The position numbers were made by a program, and so were the translations under genes. Shown here one piece after another: positions 42,795 through 53,462 of a stretch of 64,000 nucleotides of DNA. Origin of the DNA: Anastrepha obliqua (lineage: Eukaryota > Arthropoda > Insecta > Diptera > Tephritidae); the NCBI RefSeq assembly GCF_027943255.1, contig NC_072893.1, positions 119,659,784-119,723,783 on the forward strand, read 5' to 3'. The number at the start of each line of letters is the position of its first letter. The first letter of the stretch is position 1. The notes beneath the pieces are model-generated. The model was not told where the DNA came from, searched no databases, and saw only the letters and a list, made by a program, of their open reading frames with translations.

Positions 42795-43294
42795 GTTTTA
42801 TGTTAAGTAGGTCCCCACTCGAAGCCGCTATCCAAAGCCCGTAGAAGTGTAGTCGTCCCTTAGAGGTCTCATGGTTGTCTATGCCGCGGCAGGGAGGCCA
42901 TGCGAGGGTTGACGCATGCCCTCATGAGGCAAGCGTTCAGAGCCAGACCGGACGCAAAGACGGGAGTCCTCTCAACCGCACCTACACCGCCAACCCAATG
43001 GCGACGGGTTTGGAACGTACTCCGAGGCCTGCCAGGGTTTTAACGGGACGGGGGCGGTCACGGCATTAGCCCACCAGCCATTTCTGTTAAGTTTCACCCT
43101 AACATACTCAGGTGGAAGAATGCCGCAACCACCAGCACAGGTTCAAAAGATTCCAAATCGTACAGAAAGAAAGTCCAAAGACGAAAGCAAGGGTCGTCAC
43201 CGTTCAGGTTGTTAGGCCGTTCAGGCCGCAGATCATTTGGCGCTATCCAGGGTGCACCACGCGGAGGCGATCTGCTCTACACCCCCTACCAATA

Positions 43295-43665
43295 TAATCG
43301 ACAAAATGATGGAACGCGAGGATAACAGGAATGGGGCTAAAAGATACGTTGAAGGCGTATTACAGAGAAAAAATATAGACTTCGACGACAAAGCGAAGTC
43401 TCACAGACTGAGACATTAGAAGACGAGCTCATTGCATGAAGCTGGCTAAGAGCATGGTGGACCCAGATATGGACGAATAAAACTGCTCCATTTCATAGAC
43501 GTCGTTCTGGGCTTTCCCGAAGTAGTGCAGAAAGTACTTCCGGTAAGGGAGTTTCCCCAGAAGAGGAGGAAGGATTGTTTTAGTGATGGCCACACCATTC
43601 GATGGCCAGACAGCGATTGCAGTAAGTGCGAAGGCATTTTGATCACCACCTTACCCACAATTAAA
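43295..43665 (+). pseudogene. R1-like LINE, right part: ORF2 end and 3' UTR
   Basis: Continues the copy cut at 37549. It shares with the 21-kb copy, in order, ACAAAATGAT, GGTGGACCCAGA, GACGTCGTTCTGGGC, CCCCAGAAGAGGAGGA and TAAGTGCGAAGGCATTTTGA. The 3' end is an A-rich tail beginning near 43658 (ATTAAAAAAAAATTAAAT). Joining 37549 to 43295 restores collinearity with that copy. Confidence 0.85.
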
Positions 43666-43669
43666 AAAA

Positions 43670-43921
43670 AATTAAATAAAAATACTCAAGCCTATGAATA
43701 AGCCAGTTTTGACAAGTATTGACGGCAATGTCCATGACACTTGGATTACTTGGCAGGAAGATGCTTAGGTATATTAATTTCTTTTTTTTTTATTCGACTA
43801 TTTTTTATTTGATTTTATTTCGTCTTTATCTGCACTGAGCAGCAAACAAAAAAAGTTGAGAGCCTTTACTTCACCTAATGATTGATGTACACATCCTTTG
43901 GTAAGCTGCAAAGCTTTTTCT
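43670..43921. other. No gene seen
   Basis: AT-rich linker between the R1-like 3' end and the piggyBac-type MITE. Confidence 0.4.
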
Positions 43922-43925
43922 TTAA

Positions 43926-44447
43926 CCCTCTATCCAGCAGACTATAAATAGTCGTCAAAAAATCATGTAAAATTCATAGAACGTTAATTTTGGTACGCTA
44001 AAAACGAATTTGAAGTCTATTTTATATTACCTGTGTTTGTTCACTCGCCAGGTAACAAAAAAGGTGGACCGTCTACAGACGGTCTATCTAGATTAATTGT
44101 AAAAATTAAAGCAAAGTAATTTTAAATTCAATACAATAAGAGGAAGTTTTTATTGTTCATTTCACCTTATAATGCTAGGTAACATCTAAAATTTAATGTG
44201 AATGATTATTTCACTGTGATGAAGAAACATACCTGCTTTGAATTTTTAAAGAAATTTCTGCTATGTTTGGTCATTTTTTCACAAACGAAAAGATCAACTG
44301 TAATTTTTTCGACTGATTTCAACGACGGCCATTACTAAACTGACGATTCAAGGTAGCTATGCCGGCTCACACGAAAAAGAAAATTCCATATAAAACCAAG
44401 GAGGGTTTTATGATGACCGTCTGTAGACGGTCTTACTGGATAGGGGC
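43926..44447. mobile_element. piggyBac-type MITE, 522 bp
   Basis: TTAA lies on both sides (43922-43925 and 44448-44451). The ends CCCTCTATCCAG at 43926-43937 and, inverted, GCCCCTATCCAG at 44436-44447 match at 10 of 12 bases. Near-palindromes lie near the ends: GACTATAAATAGTC at about 43940, GACCGTCTACAGACGGTC at about 44067 and its inverse GACCGTCTGTAGACGGTC at about 44415. No transposase remnant is visible, so it is non-autonomous. Its ends differ from those of the 7.0-9.3 kb element, so a different parent is likely. Confidence 0.75.
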
Positions 44448-44534
44448 TTAAATCTGGAGTGTGCGCAGAAATGCGCTCTGATGTTTGGCAATGCCTTACG
44501 AGGAGCAAAAGCCATAAGAAAACACTTTTACTGT

Positions 44535-44600
44535 AATTTGATATTTCATGCCCATAATGGGCTTTGAACCCACACGCAGTAAATGGTAGCGACGTGCAAA
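44535..44600 (-). repeat. tRNA-like B box remnant
   Basis: Minus-strand GGGTTCAAAGCCC (44571-44559) fits the polymerase III B box, and AGCCCATTATGGGC beside it is self-complementary. No acceptable A box or acceptor stem is seen. It may be a SINE head fragment. Confidence 0.3.
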
Positions 44601-44611
44601 GCGACGCATCT

Positions 44612-45010
44612 AAGGTAGATAGGTAGGTAGTTTAGATGGCAAGAGTACCCCAGGTACACTACAAGTAGCACTTACGTGCCGTTTTGCTACCATAATGTGG
44701 ACCACTACCTGCGAAAAAATTTAGGGAAGGGAAAACCGTCCACAGCCATCCAGTACTGTTGATGTAGTGGAGGTGAGAATAGGGATCTAGGCTGGAGAAT
44801 TTCTTCAAGCCATCCCAAGCTGAGGAATCTCAAGCACCTAGCCGACAGAGCCGCATATTTGCAGAGAAAGTGCTCAACAGTCTCTTTCTCTGCAGGATCC
44901 CCACAGCTTCTACCATAGGGGTTGTACGGAATTCCAAGCTTCCCCTCATAGTTCCGATTACCCAGTGACCAGTGAACACCTCTAAGGTGAGTGATATGGA
45001 AAATTGTTGA
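44612..45010 (-). pseudogene. 3' end of a second LOA-type LINE
   Basis: The minus strand reads LTLEVFTGHWVIG, then in another frame GKLGIPYNPYGRSCGDPAEKETVEHFLCKY, the C-terminal knuckle (usually CRSC, here GRSC), then RCLRFLSLGWLEEIL. The 3' end is a CTACCTACCTATCTACC tail at 44612-44630, the same tetranucleotide tail type as the 37550-43284 element. It is 5'-truncated to about 400 bp. Confidence 0.7.
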
Positions 45011-45019
45011 ACATACACT

Positions 45020-46080
45020 TTTTGGAATCTAAGAAACTGAGCAAAAACTTGTAAAGTAAATTTCGCAATTATGTGGCAACTTCACGAACGAGCAAAGAGT
45101 GTTCACTTTCACATGCGGGTGCCTTATTAAAGACACAAAACTACAACCACACACACACGCACACGCCTACAACGGTGCATAAGTATTGCGTTATACAAGT
45201 GTGAGTAATGAGTCTACGGTGTACGATTTTCGACGAAACTTTACTACCAACGAGTTTTGAACGATGTGCGGCAATGTAATGCAACTTTCAGAATGGATGA
45301 GTCCACAGCGCAGCCAACTTACATACATAAATAAATATGCGCATACTATGTCGAATGCAAGTTACAATGTTTGCAAGCTGGTGGTTGCTGCCTCTACAAC
45401 TTGTTTGCATGGAGGCACATATGAAGCTGTGTGTGCGTGTGTGGGTGTGTGGATGTTGGCAGCGGGCGAGTGAGCGAGTGAGCGTGCAAGTGAGCTGAGT
45501 TGAAGTTGAACGAACAGCAACTAAAACTCGAGGCTAACAAGATTTACCGAGAACTACGAGTTGCGTGCCAAATATTTTTGCTGTAAAATAGTCAAACAAG
45601 TGTGGGTGCTAGCGAGGGCTGCTTTGGCACGCAATGTATAATTTTGGTTAGTTGTACACTTGCAAGTTTGTGAAATAGTAACGCAACAGCGGTAAAGTTT
45701 CGGTTGCACTTTGATTGAAAATTGCCAGTCAGTTTGGGCAGGTTCAAACAATAATGGAAACCGAACATTTTTGAAGGTCATGCAAATCGTTGTTGGAATA
45801 GCTCGAAGCTGAAGTGACGAGGGGGCAAAGTTGTAGATTCGACATATAGGCGCATATTGCGCAGGAAAATGTTGAAGGTGAGGGTACGGAGAAAGAGAGA
45901 GAGAGAGAGGGCTCTCGAAATAGGAATGATGTTGATAGCTTAGGAATAACGCAGTTATGCGGATGGAAAGAGCGGCGTATTAGGGCAAATAATGTAGGGT
46001 TAGCTAAGCCAACTGAGGATATGAACTCAAAATTATGGGGCAGAAAGAAGGAAAAAATAGCAATAGCTGCTACAATAATT
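45020..46080. other. No gene seen
   Basis: Intergenic sequence with a CACA run near 45150 and a GAGA run at about 45891-45909. Short open frames have no domains. Confidence 0.45.
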
Positions 46081-46083
46081 ATA

Positions 46084-47379
46084 AAGGGTGAATTTTTTAA
46101 AGAGCTATAGGAAAACTTTTCATTAAAAAAAACACGTAAAATTCAGAAAAATGCATGCAATTTTTATTTAAATCGATAGTACAGTCCATCTAATTCAATG
46201 TTTGAAGATTATTTCATGCAATTGTTGACCGCGATTGCGCTTCAAATAGTCCATCCGCTTAGTCCAATTTTGGCATACTCTTTCTAATGTTTCGGCCGGT
46301 ATCTCACATATAAATGTTTTAATGTTGTCTTCCAATGCGTTAATTGAAGCAGGCTTGTCTGAATAGGCATGAGCTTTAACATAGCCCCACAAAAATGATC
46401 TAAAGATCGTGCGATAATCTGGGTGGCCAATTGACAAGTCCCGAACGTAAAATAAAATGTTCACCGAACTCGCCTCTCAACAAGTCCATTGTTACGCGTG
46501 CTGTATGGCATGTGGCACCGTCTTGCTGAAACCATATGTCATGCAAGTCAAGCTCTTGCATTTTGGGCAAAAAAAGTTGGATATCATTTCACGGTAGCGC
46601 TCATTCACAGTTACCTTGCGATTCGCAGCATCTTTGGAGAAGTTCGGTCCAATGATACCTCCAGCCCATAAACCGCAGCAAACTGTGAACTTTTCTTGAT
46701 ACATTGGTAGCTCTTGCAATTCTTCTGGCTGATCTTCACTCAAAAATTGACAATTCTGCTTATTTGCGTACCCACTGATCCAAAAATTAGCTTCGTCGCT
46801 GAACACAACTTTTCGATAAAAAAAAGGATCTTCGGCCAACTTTCCAAGAGCCCATTCACCAAAAATTCTGCGTTGCGGTAGGTCGTTCGGCTTCAATTCT
46901 TGCACCAGCTGTATTTTGAAAGGCTTCACACCTAAATCCTTTCGCGAAATTTTCCACGTTGTTGAGTAACAGAGGCCCAATTGCTGCAAACGGAGACGAA
47001 ACCATAATTGATGGTCATCATTAGCTGGCCGATACAGCTGCGATATTTTCTTCAGTTCGCACTTTACGTAAGCGTGTTGGTGGTTTGATGCCCAATAATG
47101 TAAATTTGGTTCTAAATTTAGTCACAATAGCTCGAATAGTCGCTTCAGTGGGTCTATTAAACTGACCATAAAATGGAAGAAGCGCGTGATAAACTTTCCT
47201 AACAGAACAGCATTTTTATAATAAAATTCAATGATTTGCAAGCGTTGTTCGTTTGTAAGACGACTCATGGTTAAATTATAGACCAAACTGAAGATGTTTG
47301 ACAATGAAACAAAACACGAAACGTGCGTCAGTTGTTAAAACCAACTGTTGAAAAAGATAATAGCTAAAAAATCCCCCGT
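46084..47379 (-). mobile_element. DD41D (rosa-type) mariner, near full length, 1296 bp
   Basis: The ends are AAGGGTGAATTTTTTAAAGA at 46084 and, inverted, ACGGGGGATTTTTTAGCTAT ending at 47379, imperfect inverted repeats. TA lies on each side (46082-46083 and 47380-47381). It contains a decayed transposase gene on the minus strand. Length suits a whole element, unlike the deleted relative at 29327-30183. Confidence 0.8.
46195..47268 (-). pseudogene. DD41D mariner transposase, frameshifted
   Basis: It starts MSRLTNEQRLQIIEFYYKNA at 47268. After a shift it continues QQLGLCYSTTWKISRKDLGV, KIQLVQELKPNDLPQRRIFG, VVFSDEANFWISGYANKQNC (first catalytic aspartate) and WAGGIIGPNFSKDAANR. A frame change follows before WFQQDGATCHTAR (second aspartate). 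A further indel near 46410 destroys the third aspartate block, expected as SCDLTPLDYF. The C-terminus FLWGYVKAHAYSDKPASINA, LERVCQNWTKRMDYL and LHEIIFKH is clear. At least three frameshifts make it inactive. Confidence 0.85.
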
Positions 47380-47559
47380 TATTTAGCTCGGAAGTACATT
47401 CTTAGAAAGCTGGGTTTTTGAAACTTACTTAGGTTTTAAGTACATTTTGAGTCGTTGGAGAAGTAAAATCTTCGCGATGCAATGCAAACCCGATCATTCA
47501 GCACAACTGTCTAGAGGGCGACTGCCTCCAACGAAACAACCTCACTTCTGTCCTACCCT

Positions 47560-48280
47560 TGAAATTGAAATTATAATTGGTCGAGCCAAGGAGCATAAAG
47601 AGATTTGGTGGCTCTTAAAACACTCAAACTAAAAAGCTCATTGTATTTAGAGCTCTGGAAACAGGGTTAGCACTCACAGAGAAAGTTCTCAGTGCTACCC
47701 GCCTCCTAAAAACAAAACAGGCACATTGGGTCCTCAATGATACCAATGGTGGTCATATGGTGACCCAATGGGTTGTGTCCTATAATGATACCGATCATCA
47801 ACCGAACGCCATTCCTTCCAAGTTTTAGTAGAAAGTTTGACAGGTTTCTGTTCGAACTTGTCACAAAACACTTTGTAGTTCTGCAGCGTTCTAGACCAGA
47901 CCATCGCTATTTATGTAAATTGCATACATAATCGCTGATCCAATTCATGATTCCTATGGAACTGATTGCGATTATTGGTTCTGGCTCTTGTGGTGGAACC
48001 GCTGATCCTCGGTTGGCCAATTCATCGGCAATTTCATTTCCTTGAACACTGGAGTGTCCTGGAACCCTTATAAGTACAAGCCTGTTCTGTCTTGCGACAG
48101 ATTTAAGCTTCTTCTTACATTCTTGAACAATCTTTGAGGTTTGCTTCGCGTTCTCCAGGGACTTCCGTGCAGCCTCACTGAAAACTCCAATCTGTTTGCC
48201 GCTCCATCTCCTCTCGATTATCCATTCGGCTACTTTCAGGATGGCGAAAATTTCGGTTTGAAAAACAGTTATCATTTCCT
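47560..48280 (-). pseudogene. I-group LINE fragment: RNase H and 3' end
   Basis: Minus-strand frame 48275-47907 holds VFQTEIFAILKVAEWI (RNase H Glu helix), GVFSEAARKSLENA where IYSDSQAA is expected (catalytic Asp replaced by Glu), then LIRVPGHSSVQGNEIADELANRGS. Downstream remnants near 47840-47720 read IIGIIIGHNPLGHHMTTIG and EDPMCLFCF, the LTGH and knuckle region. The YTDGS start is missing. Decayed and inactive. Confidence 0.75.
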
Positions 48281-48299
48281 TTTCCCTTTCACTGCCTTT

Positions 48300-48955
48300 G
48301 ACAGGGTTTTATCAATTGCTACAACAACAACAATATGCAATACAATATTGGTCGCAGCTGGACTATCGGAAAAAATTTTGAAAGTTACTTAAACATTTTT
48401 AGGATTTCTTTTTTTAAATCAAAATTTTTTCAAAAATATTATTTTTATTGAGAAATAATGTGCACAATTTTCAAGTGAAGCGAAGCAAAATTGATCAAAT
48501 TACGAGTATTTCGGCGCCCGTTGCTCCAGGACGGAATACTACTTGTATACCTGTCCGACTTTAAAGCGTTTTTCTGGAGTTTGTTGTTTTTGAAGTTCGT
48601 ATACGGGATAACTGAAAATCGGAAAGAAATCAGCAGATTTTTTTTATGAATATCGGGTTTTTGGCTTCCGAGCGCTATAAAACATTTAAATATCCAAAAA
48701 GTTGATCCCAGCCATAGGTACCTCGAGAAATATCTGCTTAAGAAATAGATTTGGACTTTTTTGTTTCAGCTGATTCTGTTGCGAATTAAGATGTAAAGTA
48801 CACCGCAAAAAAAGTTTTTTTTTGGAGACGTTCACTCTCACTTGAATTTTATGTTTCGCAAAGAAAGGAAATTATTATTCAAATATTGGACAAATATAAT
48901 TTAAAAAAATCTTAAAAACGTGCCCTTTTCGCCCAATTTACCCAAATCTCTGAGT
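48300..48955. other. No gene identified
   Basis: AT-rich DNA. GACTTTAAAGCGTTTTTCTG at about 48560-48579 resembles part of the 50.6-kb MITE (AACTTTAAACGCGTTTTTCT), hinting at a related dispersed repeat. Confidence 0.35.
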
Positions 48956-48959
48956 GTAA

Positions 48960-49020
48960 CCTCTACTATGAGAAAAGTTCCTCATAAAAACTCGGAGTCG
49001 GCTTACACTGTAGATCCCTT
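48960..49020 (+). mobile_element. Small SINE body fragment
   Basis: CTACTATGAGAAAAGTTCCT, then CATAAAAACTCGGAGTCGGC and TACACTGTAGATCCCTTC follow the body of the SINE at 5906-6234 (CATGAAAAAGCTCCTCT, TCGGAGTCGGCTTGAAACTG, TAGGTCCCTCC) in the same order. Only about 60 bp survive. Confidence 0.45.
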
Positions 49021-49880
49021 CAACCACTTAACAAAAGTGTACGCGATAATTATTTATTTTTTTTTTTTAACACTAACTGTAATTAGCCTCAATTTTTCTA
49101 TAATCTATTATCTGTTATCTTAGGCCCTACATACAATTTTTTTTATTTTTTAAGAGTAGGATGATACTTGAAAAAAAAGTTGGTCCAATTTGTATAGGCT
49201 ATTATGATTTGCACCATTTCAAGTCTGTCATGCAGGATTATGTCGGTGAGGATTTTTTTCGAATCTACTTGACACTCAATGTCTTAATAAAGATAATGAA
49301 TATTAAAAGTTCGCGTGAGTTCCTTGTAGACCTGTAGTTGCCGACCGAGCTTCTATAAGCAAAGACGATTTAGTGACCCCCATTGCTACTAAAAGTTTCC
49401 TCTTCGATGAAAGCTAGAGAAATATTCCAACTGTTTTCCGTAATTACCTAATTACTAACAGCTGTCCTTATCTCCTCGTGGAGCATAGGGCCTGATTAAA
49501 ATAAGAAAATAATTGAATGATTGAGTTTGCCGCATGCTTTAGAAAACTCTGTGAAGATGAATGAAATCGAGCTGAGCTTGAGTCTCAAAACCACTGACAA
49601 TTTGACTAGTAGCAATACCTCAAAATGAGTGGAAGATGGTTTCCCTGGAAAAAACCCTCGTAGATATTCAACAATAGCCAATCATTCATCTATAGTTGCA
49701 GATGTCTTACGGTTACCATATTTGAATATGGGAACATTATTTTTATCGATCTAAGAAAATTCCACAGCTCAAATACCTTGTGGAAAAAGAAATGCCAATA
49801 GAGTCGCAAGAGTATTGAACAAATTTTTGGAGCTGTCCCATTTTTTCACAACTTGTTAATTTTTGAAGTTGGCTGTAAAA
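49020..49880. other. No gene seen
   Basis: AT-rich DNA without recognisable features. Confidence 0.4.
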
Positions 49881-49889
49881 CATAATCGA

Positions 49890-50646
49890 CGGTATATCAA
49901 CAAAATAGTTCGGATACTGAGATTCTATAGCTCAAAGTTGATATTTATAGCAAAAAAAAAAAAACAAATTTTATCCGGACTAACTTCGCGATCAGCCATT
50001 GTAAGGCCAATACTAACATATGTGGTACTAGTCTGGTGGCCCGCAACAGAAAAGAAATACAACCAAATCAAGCTGAGCAAGATACAAAGAACAGCGTGTA
50101 TCGTAACTATAGGAGCGCTTAGCACCAGTTTCACTGAAGCGCTCAATGAACTAGCTCATCTGCTACCATTAGAATTACATATAAAAACAATCGTTACCTG
50201 AAGCGCGGTGAGTCTCAGAGACATAGGAAGCTGGATAACAAGGTCGTACGGTCATAGCAAGATCCTCCTGCAGGGACCCCCGCTGCTCAAAAACAGATCA
50301 GACCACACAGTCCCCGACCTTAACTTCAAGAAAGACTTTACGGTACGGGTTCCACCGAGAGCCGATTGGAGCAAAGGAGAGGTGATTGGAAGATACGACA
50401 TTGAAATATACACTGACGGTTCTAAGATGAACCGTGGTGTGGGAGCTGGCTTCCATTCGGAGCTACTCAACCTATCTCAGTCAATTAGACTTTCTGACTA
50501 TGCCAGCGCGTTCCAGGCAGTGCTTCTAGCGATCAGAGAAGCATGCAAATCACTAAAACTCTACAAGGAAGTTGGGGCAAGGGTAGCCATCTTTTCAGAC
50601 AGTCAATCAGCTATCAAGGCCTTAGACTTTAACTCCATTTTATTTA
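49890..50646 (+). pseudogene. I-group LINE, RT end and RNase H, left part
   Basis: The plus strand reads AIVRPILTYVVLVWWPATEK, LSKIQRTACIVTIGALSTS and TEALNELAHLLPLELHIKT, the RT thumb/connection. After one frame change it continues SYGHSKILL, IEIYTDGSKMNRGVGAGF (RNase H Asp), ASAFQAVLLAIREACKSLK (Glu position read as V) and VAIFSDSQSAIKALDFNSI (Asp). The frame is cut at 50646 by a MITE and resumes at 51376. It is one of the better preserved LINE remnants. Confidence 0.8.
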
Positions 50647-51375
50647 GGGGGGAAGCTGGTCTAGAATTTTGAAAAAATCGAAAAATTTTTTTTTGTCTTA
50701 AAAGGTGCTTTAGGGTCTTAGAAATAATATACCAAATGAGGGATGCCAGCAAAAATGTCTAAATGCCCAAATTTTTCATTCGACGGCAGTGCCTCGCAGG
50801 TATGCCCCGAACGCTACTTACAACTTTAAACGCGTTTTTCTCGAAATCACTTTTTTTAAACTGGCCGAAGACATAACTCGAACAAATCTTTACCGATTCT
50901 TACGAAATTTTGACAATACATTCGAAATACCTTTCTCCGGAGACGTACGTAGGATTTTTTATTTATATTACATAGTTTTTTTTTTAATCAACAATTTTAT
51001 GTCGTTCTTTATAGTGAAAATTGTAACTTTTTGTTCAAACGTGCACCATTTCGCTAAAAAACAAAATATCGAAAAAATCCTACGTACGTCTCTTTCTGTT
51101 GTTATATAGAAACTAAAAAAATTTTATTTTTTGATCCAGGACAAAAATTAAGGAGTTTACGTCTTCGGCAATGGACCCACTAGAAAAAAAGGCGCCTTAG
51201 GAGAACTGCTGGACAGCGGCCATTTTGAAATTAATTCAGACGAAAAATTTTGTATTTGTACCATGAAAGCTATATTATTAAACCTATTTCACAGATTTTC
51301 GATTGATTCCTTTGTTGAGTCAAAATAAATTCATAAAACTTGCCCATTTTTTGCGCTCTAGACCAGCTTCCCCCC
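50647..51375. mobile_element. 729-bp MITE with TTA duplication (Harbinger-like)
   Basis: The terminal inverted repeats GGGGGGAAGCTGGTCTAGA (50647-50665) and its inverse (51357-51375) are perfect over 19 bp. TTA is duplicated on both sides (50644-50646 and 51376-51378). Removing element and one TTA restores the LINE reading ATTTTATTTAAACAACC. Inside is a perfect inverted repeat, GACGTACGTAGGATTTTTT at 50942-50960 and its inverse at 51072-51090, able to form a stem with a 111-nt loop. A 106-codon open frame (50789-51109) has no known domain. The 3-bp TTA duplication suggests PIF/Harbinger, but the ends differ from the 35-kb element. Confidence 0.85.
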
Positions 51376-51852
51376 TTAAACAACCAGCTAGTCTTGCAGT
51401 GTAGAGAGGAACTAGAATTACTTAATCATCGGCTTGAAATTACTCTGACATGAGTTTCTGGGCATAGGAACATACGGGACAATGAAATAGCGGATGAGCT
51501 AGCAAGAAAAGGTTCGACACTAGACATAGCAGAGGCGGTGGCAGTCTCTACTCCACTGAACACATTAAAAGCATCCACTGCTTCACACTATCATGCTTTA
51601 GCCGAAAGAAGATGGAAGCAAATACCTACATGTATTACAACAAAAATCACATGGCCGTCATACAAAATCCAAAGGACGAATGACCTGCTAGGATGTTCTC
51701 GGCCAAACATTTCACGCATCACTACAACCCTTACAGGCCATTGGAAAGTAAAGGATCATGCAGCTAGACTCAACCAACCCTTCAATCTCATCTGCAGAAG
51801 CTGTCAAGCGGAAGGGAGGAAGGAAAGTCTTTTCCACTACTTATGTGACTAG
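51376..51852 (+). pseudogene. I-group LINE, RNase H end and 3' domain, right part
   Basis: Continues the frame cut at 50646: LQCREELELLNHRLEITLT, a stop, then VSGHRNIRDNEIADELARKGS at about 51454-51515 (RNase H last block, VPGH read as VSGH). DLLGCSRPNISRITTTLTGH and FNLICRSCQAEGRKESLFHYLC follow, the CCHC knuckle, ending at TGA 51850. Confidence 0.8.
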
Positions 51853-51854
51853 CT

Positions 51855-53460
51855 AGGGCACGAATTCGCTCCTTCGGTAAGCCTTTCTTACAGCAAATTA
51901 ATGGGATCTCAGACTTCGAGATAAAGAATTTACTGCTACACTTGGATCTCACAAAATGGATCTGACTTAGAAGAAGGTACAAATAATAATGATAAAATAC
52001 AAAAACAAAAAAAACAAAACGCAAGACATCATCACACGAAGACAGGGGTAGTAAAACGGTGCTGATCGCTAATTAGGATTATTTCCGTAGAAATATTCAA
52101 CCACTTCAACAACAACAACTTCACGATCACTCACTAGTCCAGCGTGTTAAGCGTCATTACCGTCATATTACTTATCACGAGAGAAAATAATTCAGTCATG
52201 CTTGCATGTTTAGTGACCACAATGTCAATTCATAGCATTCCAATGGACCAATTACCCATAGCACTCCCCCTTCTCGCATTCTTATACTTTTCGCAACATA
52301 TTTGCATAACTCTTTTCATGCATTATTCAACGTTCAATTACAGAATCTAATATGAATTTAAATAAGTCGCAAAACTACAGCTCAGCAAATAAGCAAAATC
52401 GCGTATATAGAAACAAAACGAATGAGTGAGTGAAACGTTGAACAAAATTGATACCGAATTGAACTGGTTTGAGTACTGTCATTGACAGCTGTTGGCCAAT
52501 CTAAACAGATGCACGCACATATGCTATGTAGGCACAAAAATTCATTTCAAATTGAACCTCAGAAAAAATTTTCTTAGCCATGGGCAGAGCATTTGCTTCA
52601 TCAGGTTATTTGGCCACCGAATAATAATTTCTCTACTTATAAGGGAAATTGAAAAATGCAAATGTGAATGATGCCGAAATGAAAGGCAGACGTGAGAAAT
52701 TTGGAAATTTGATTGAATAAAAATATGCTTAGCAAACTGGCAATCTATGTATGGAGCATAACGGTTTTTAGCTAAGCTTCTTTTGCCGTTTCTTCGCCAG
52801 GCGTTTTATGGTATGTAAATGAACTTCGTTGTATCTTTTTTCAATTTTTTATTTAGTTAATATATATTTTTTGTGCGTATCTTTGCAATTTCAATTTTAC
52901 TTCTTTTTTCTCCCTAAATCCTATCCCATTTTTTCAACTTTGCGGTCTTTTCAGGTATGTTGGTCATTAGTATATGCATAGTAACCACACTCAGCGTAGT
53001 CTTGGAAAATTTTTTGTTATTTTTTAGTCCAAAGCAGCTTTCGAAATCTTTGCATATATGAACAGAGGCAGAATCAAAAATTTAAAAAAAAATTTATACC
53101 TGCACAGTTGCCTAAAAATATATTTTAAAATCGTATAAAATGAGTCCCGGAAAAACGTATGTAATTTAATAACTATGCACAGGGTGCTCCGATTTGCACA
53201 GAGTTTTCTGTGTTTTAAAGCTAATATATTCCACAAGTTGCATAGAATTACGAAATAGGCGAGTCTATAAGCCAAAATATGTTCAAAAATCATAAAATTA
53301 TTTTTCAAACTGCAACAAAGCAAAATTTACTGAACCAAATGGAGTACTTTGTTGAGAGCATAAAAGCCGATACTTTATAAAAGAGAATTAATGAACTTTC
53401 ATTACTGTTGCAAGCGTGTAAAAGATTAAAATGAAAAACTCTTATTGATTTCTAGCCTGA
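51855..53460. other. No gene identified
   Basis: AT-rich intergenic DNA. Short open frames lack domains; no transposon ends recognised. Confidence 0.4.
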
Positions 53461-53462
53461 AT

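Larger units (their letters stand above)
37550..43284 (-). mobile_element. Full-length LOA/R1-group LINE, 5735 bp
   Basis: A complete non-LTR retrotransposon on the minus strand: 5' UTR (43284-42795), ORF1, ORF2 and 3' UTR (37689-37550). It ends in a CCTA tetranucleotide repeat (GGTAGGTAGG on the plus strand, about 37550-37570) and has no poly(A). The 10-bp target duplication CCTACCAATA is perfect at 37540-37549 and 43285-43294. The insertion lies inside an older R1-like LINE. Coding lesions are few: one 12-nt C run that shifts ORF1, one TAG in ORF1, one TAA in ORF2, and a YADG box in the RT. ORF2 has endonuclease, RT, RNase H and a Cys/His knuckle. Clade placement as LOA-like rests on RNase H and ORF1 type and was not tested with a tree. 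Confidence 0.92.

Noticed and set aside
41986..42810. Long plus-strand frames opposite the LINE ORF1
   Set aside because: They are antisense shadows of the GC-rich ORF1 on the minus strand, whose translation shows the family features.
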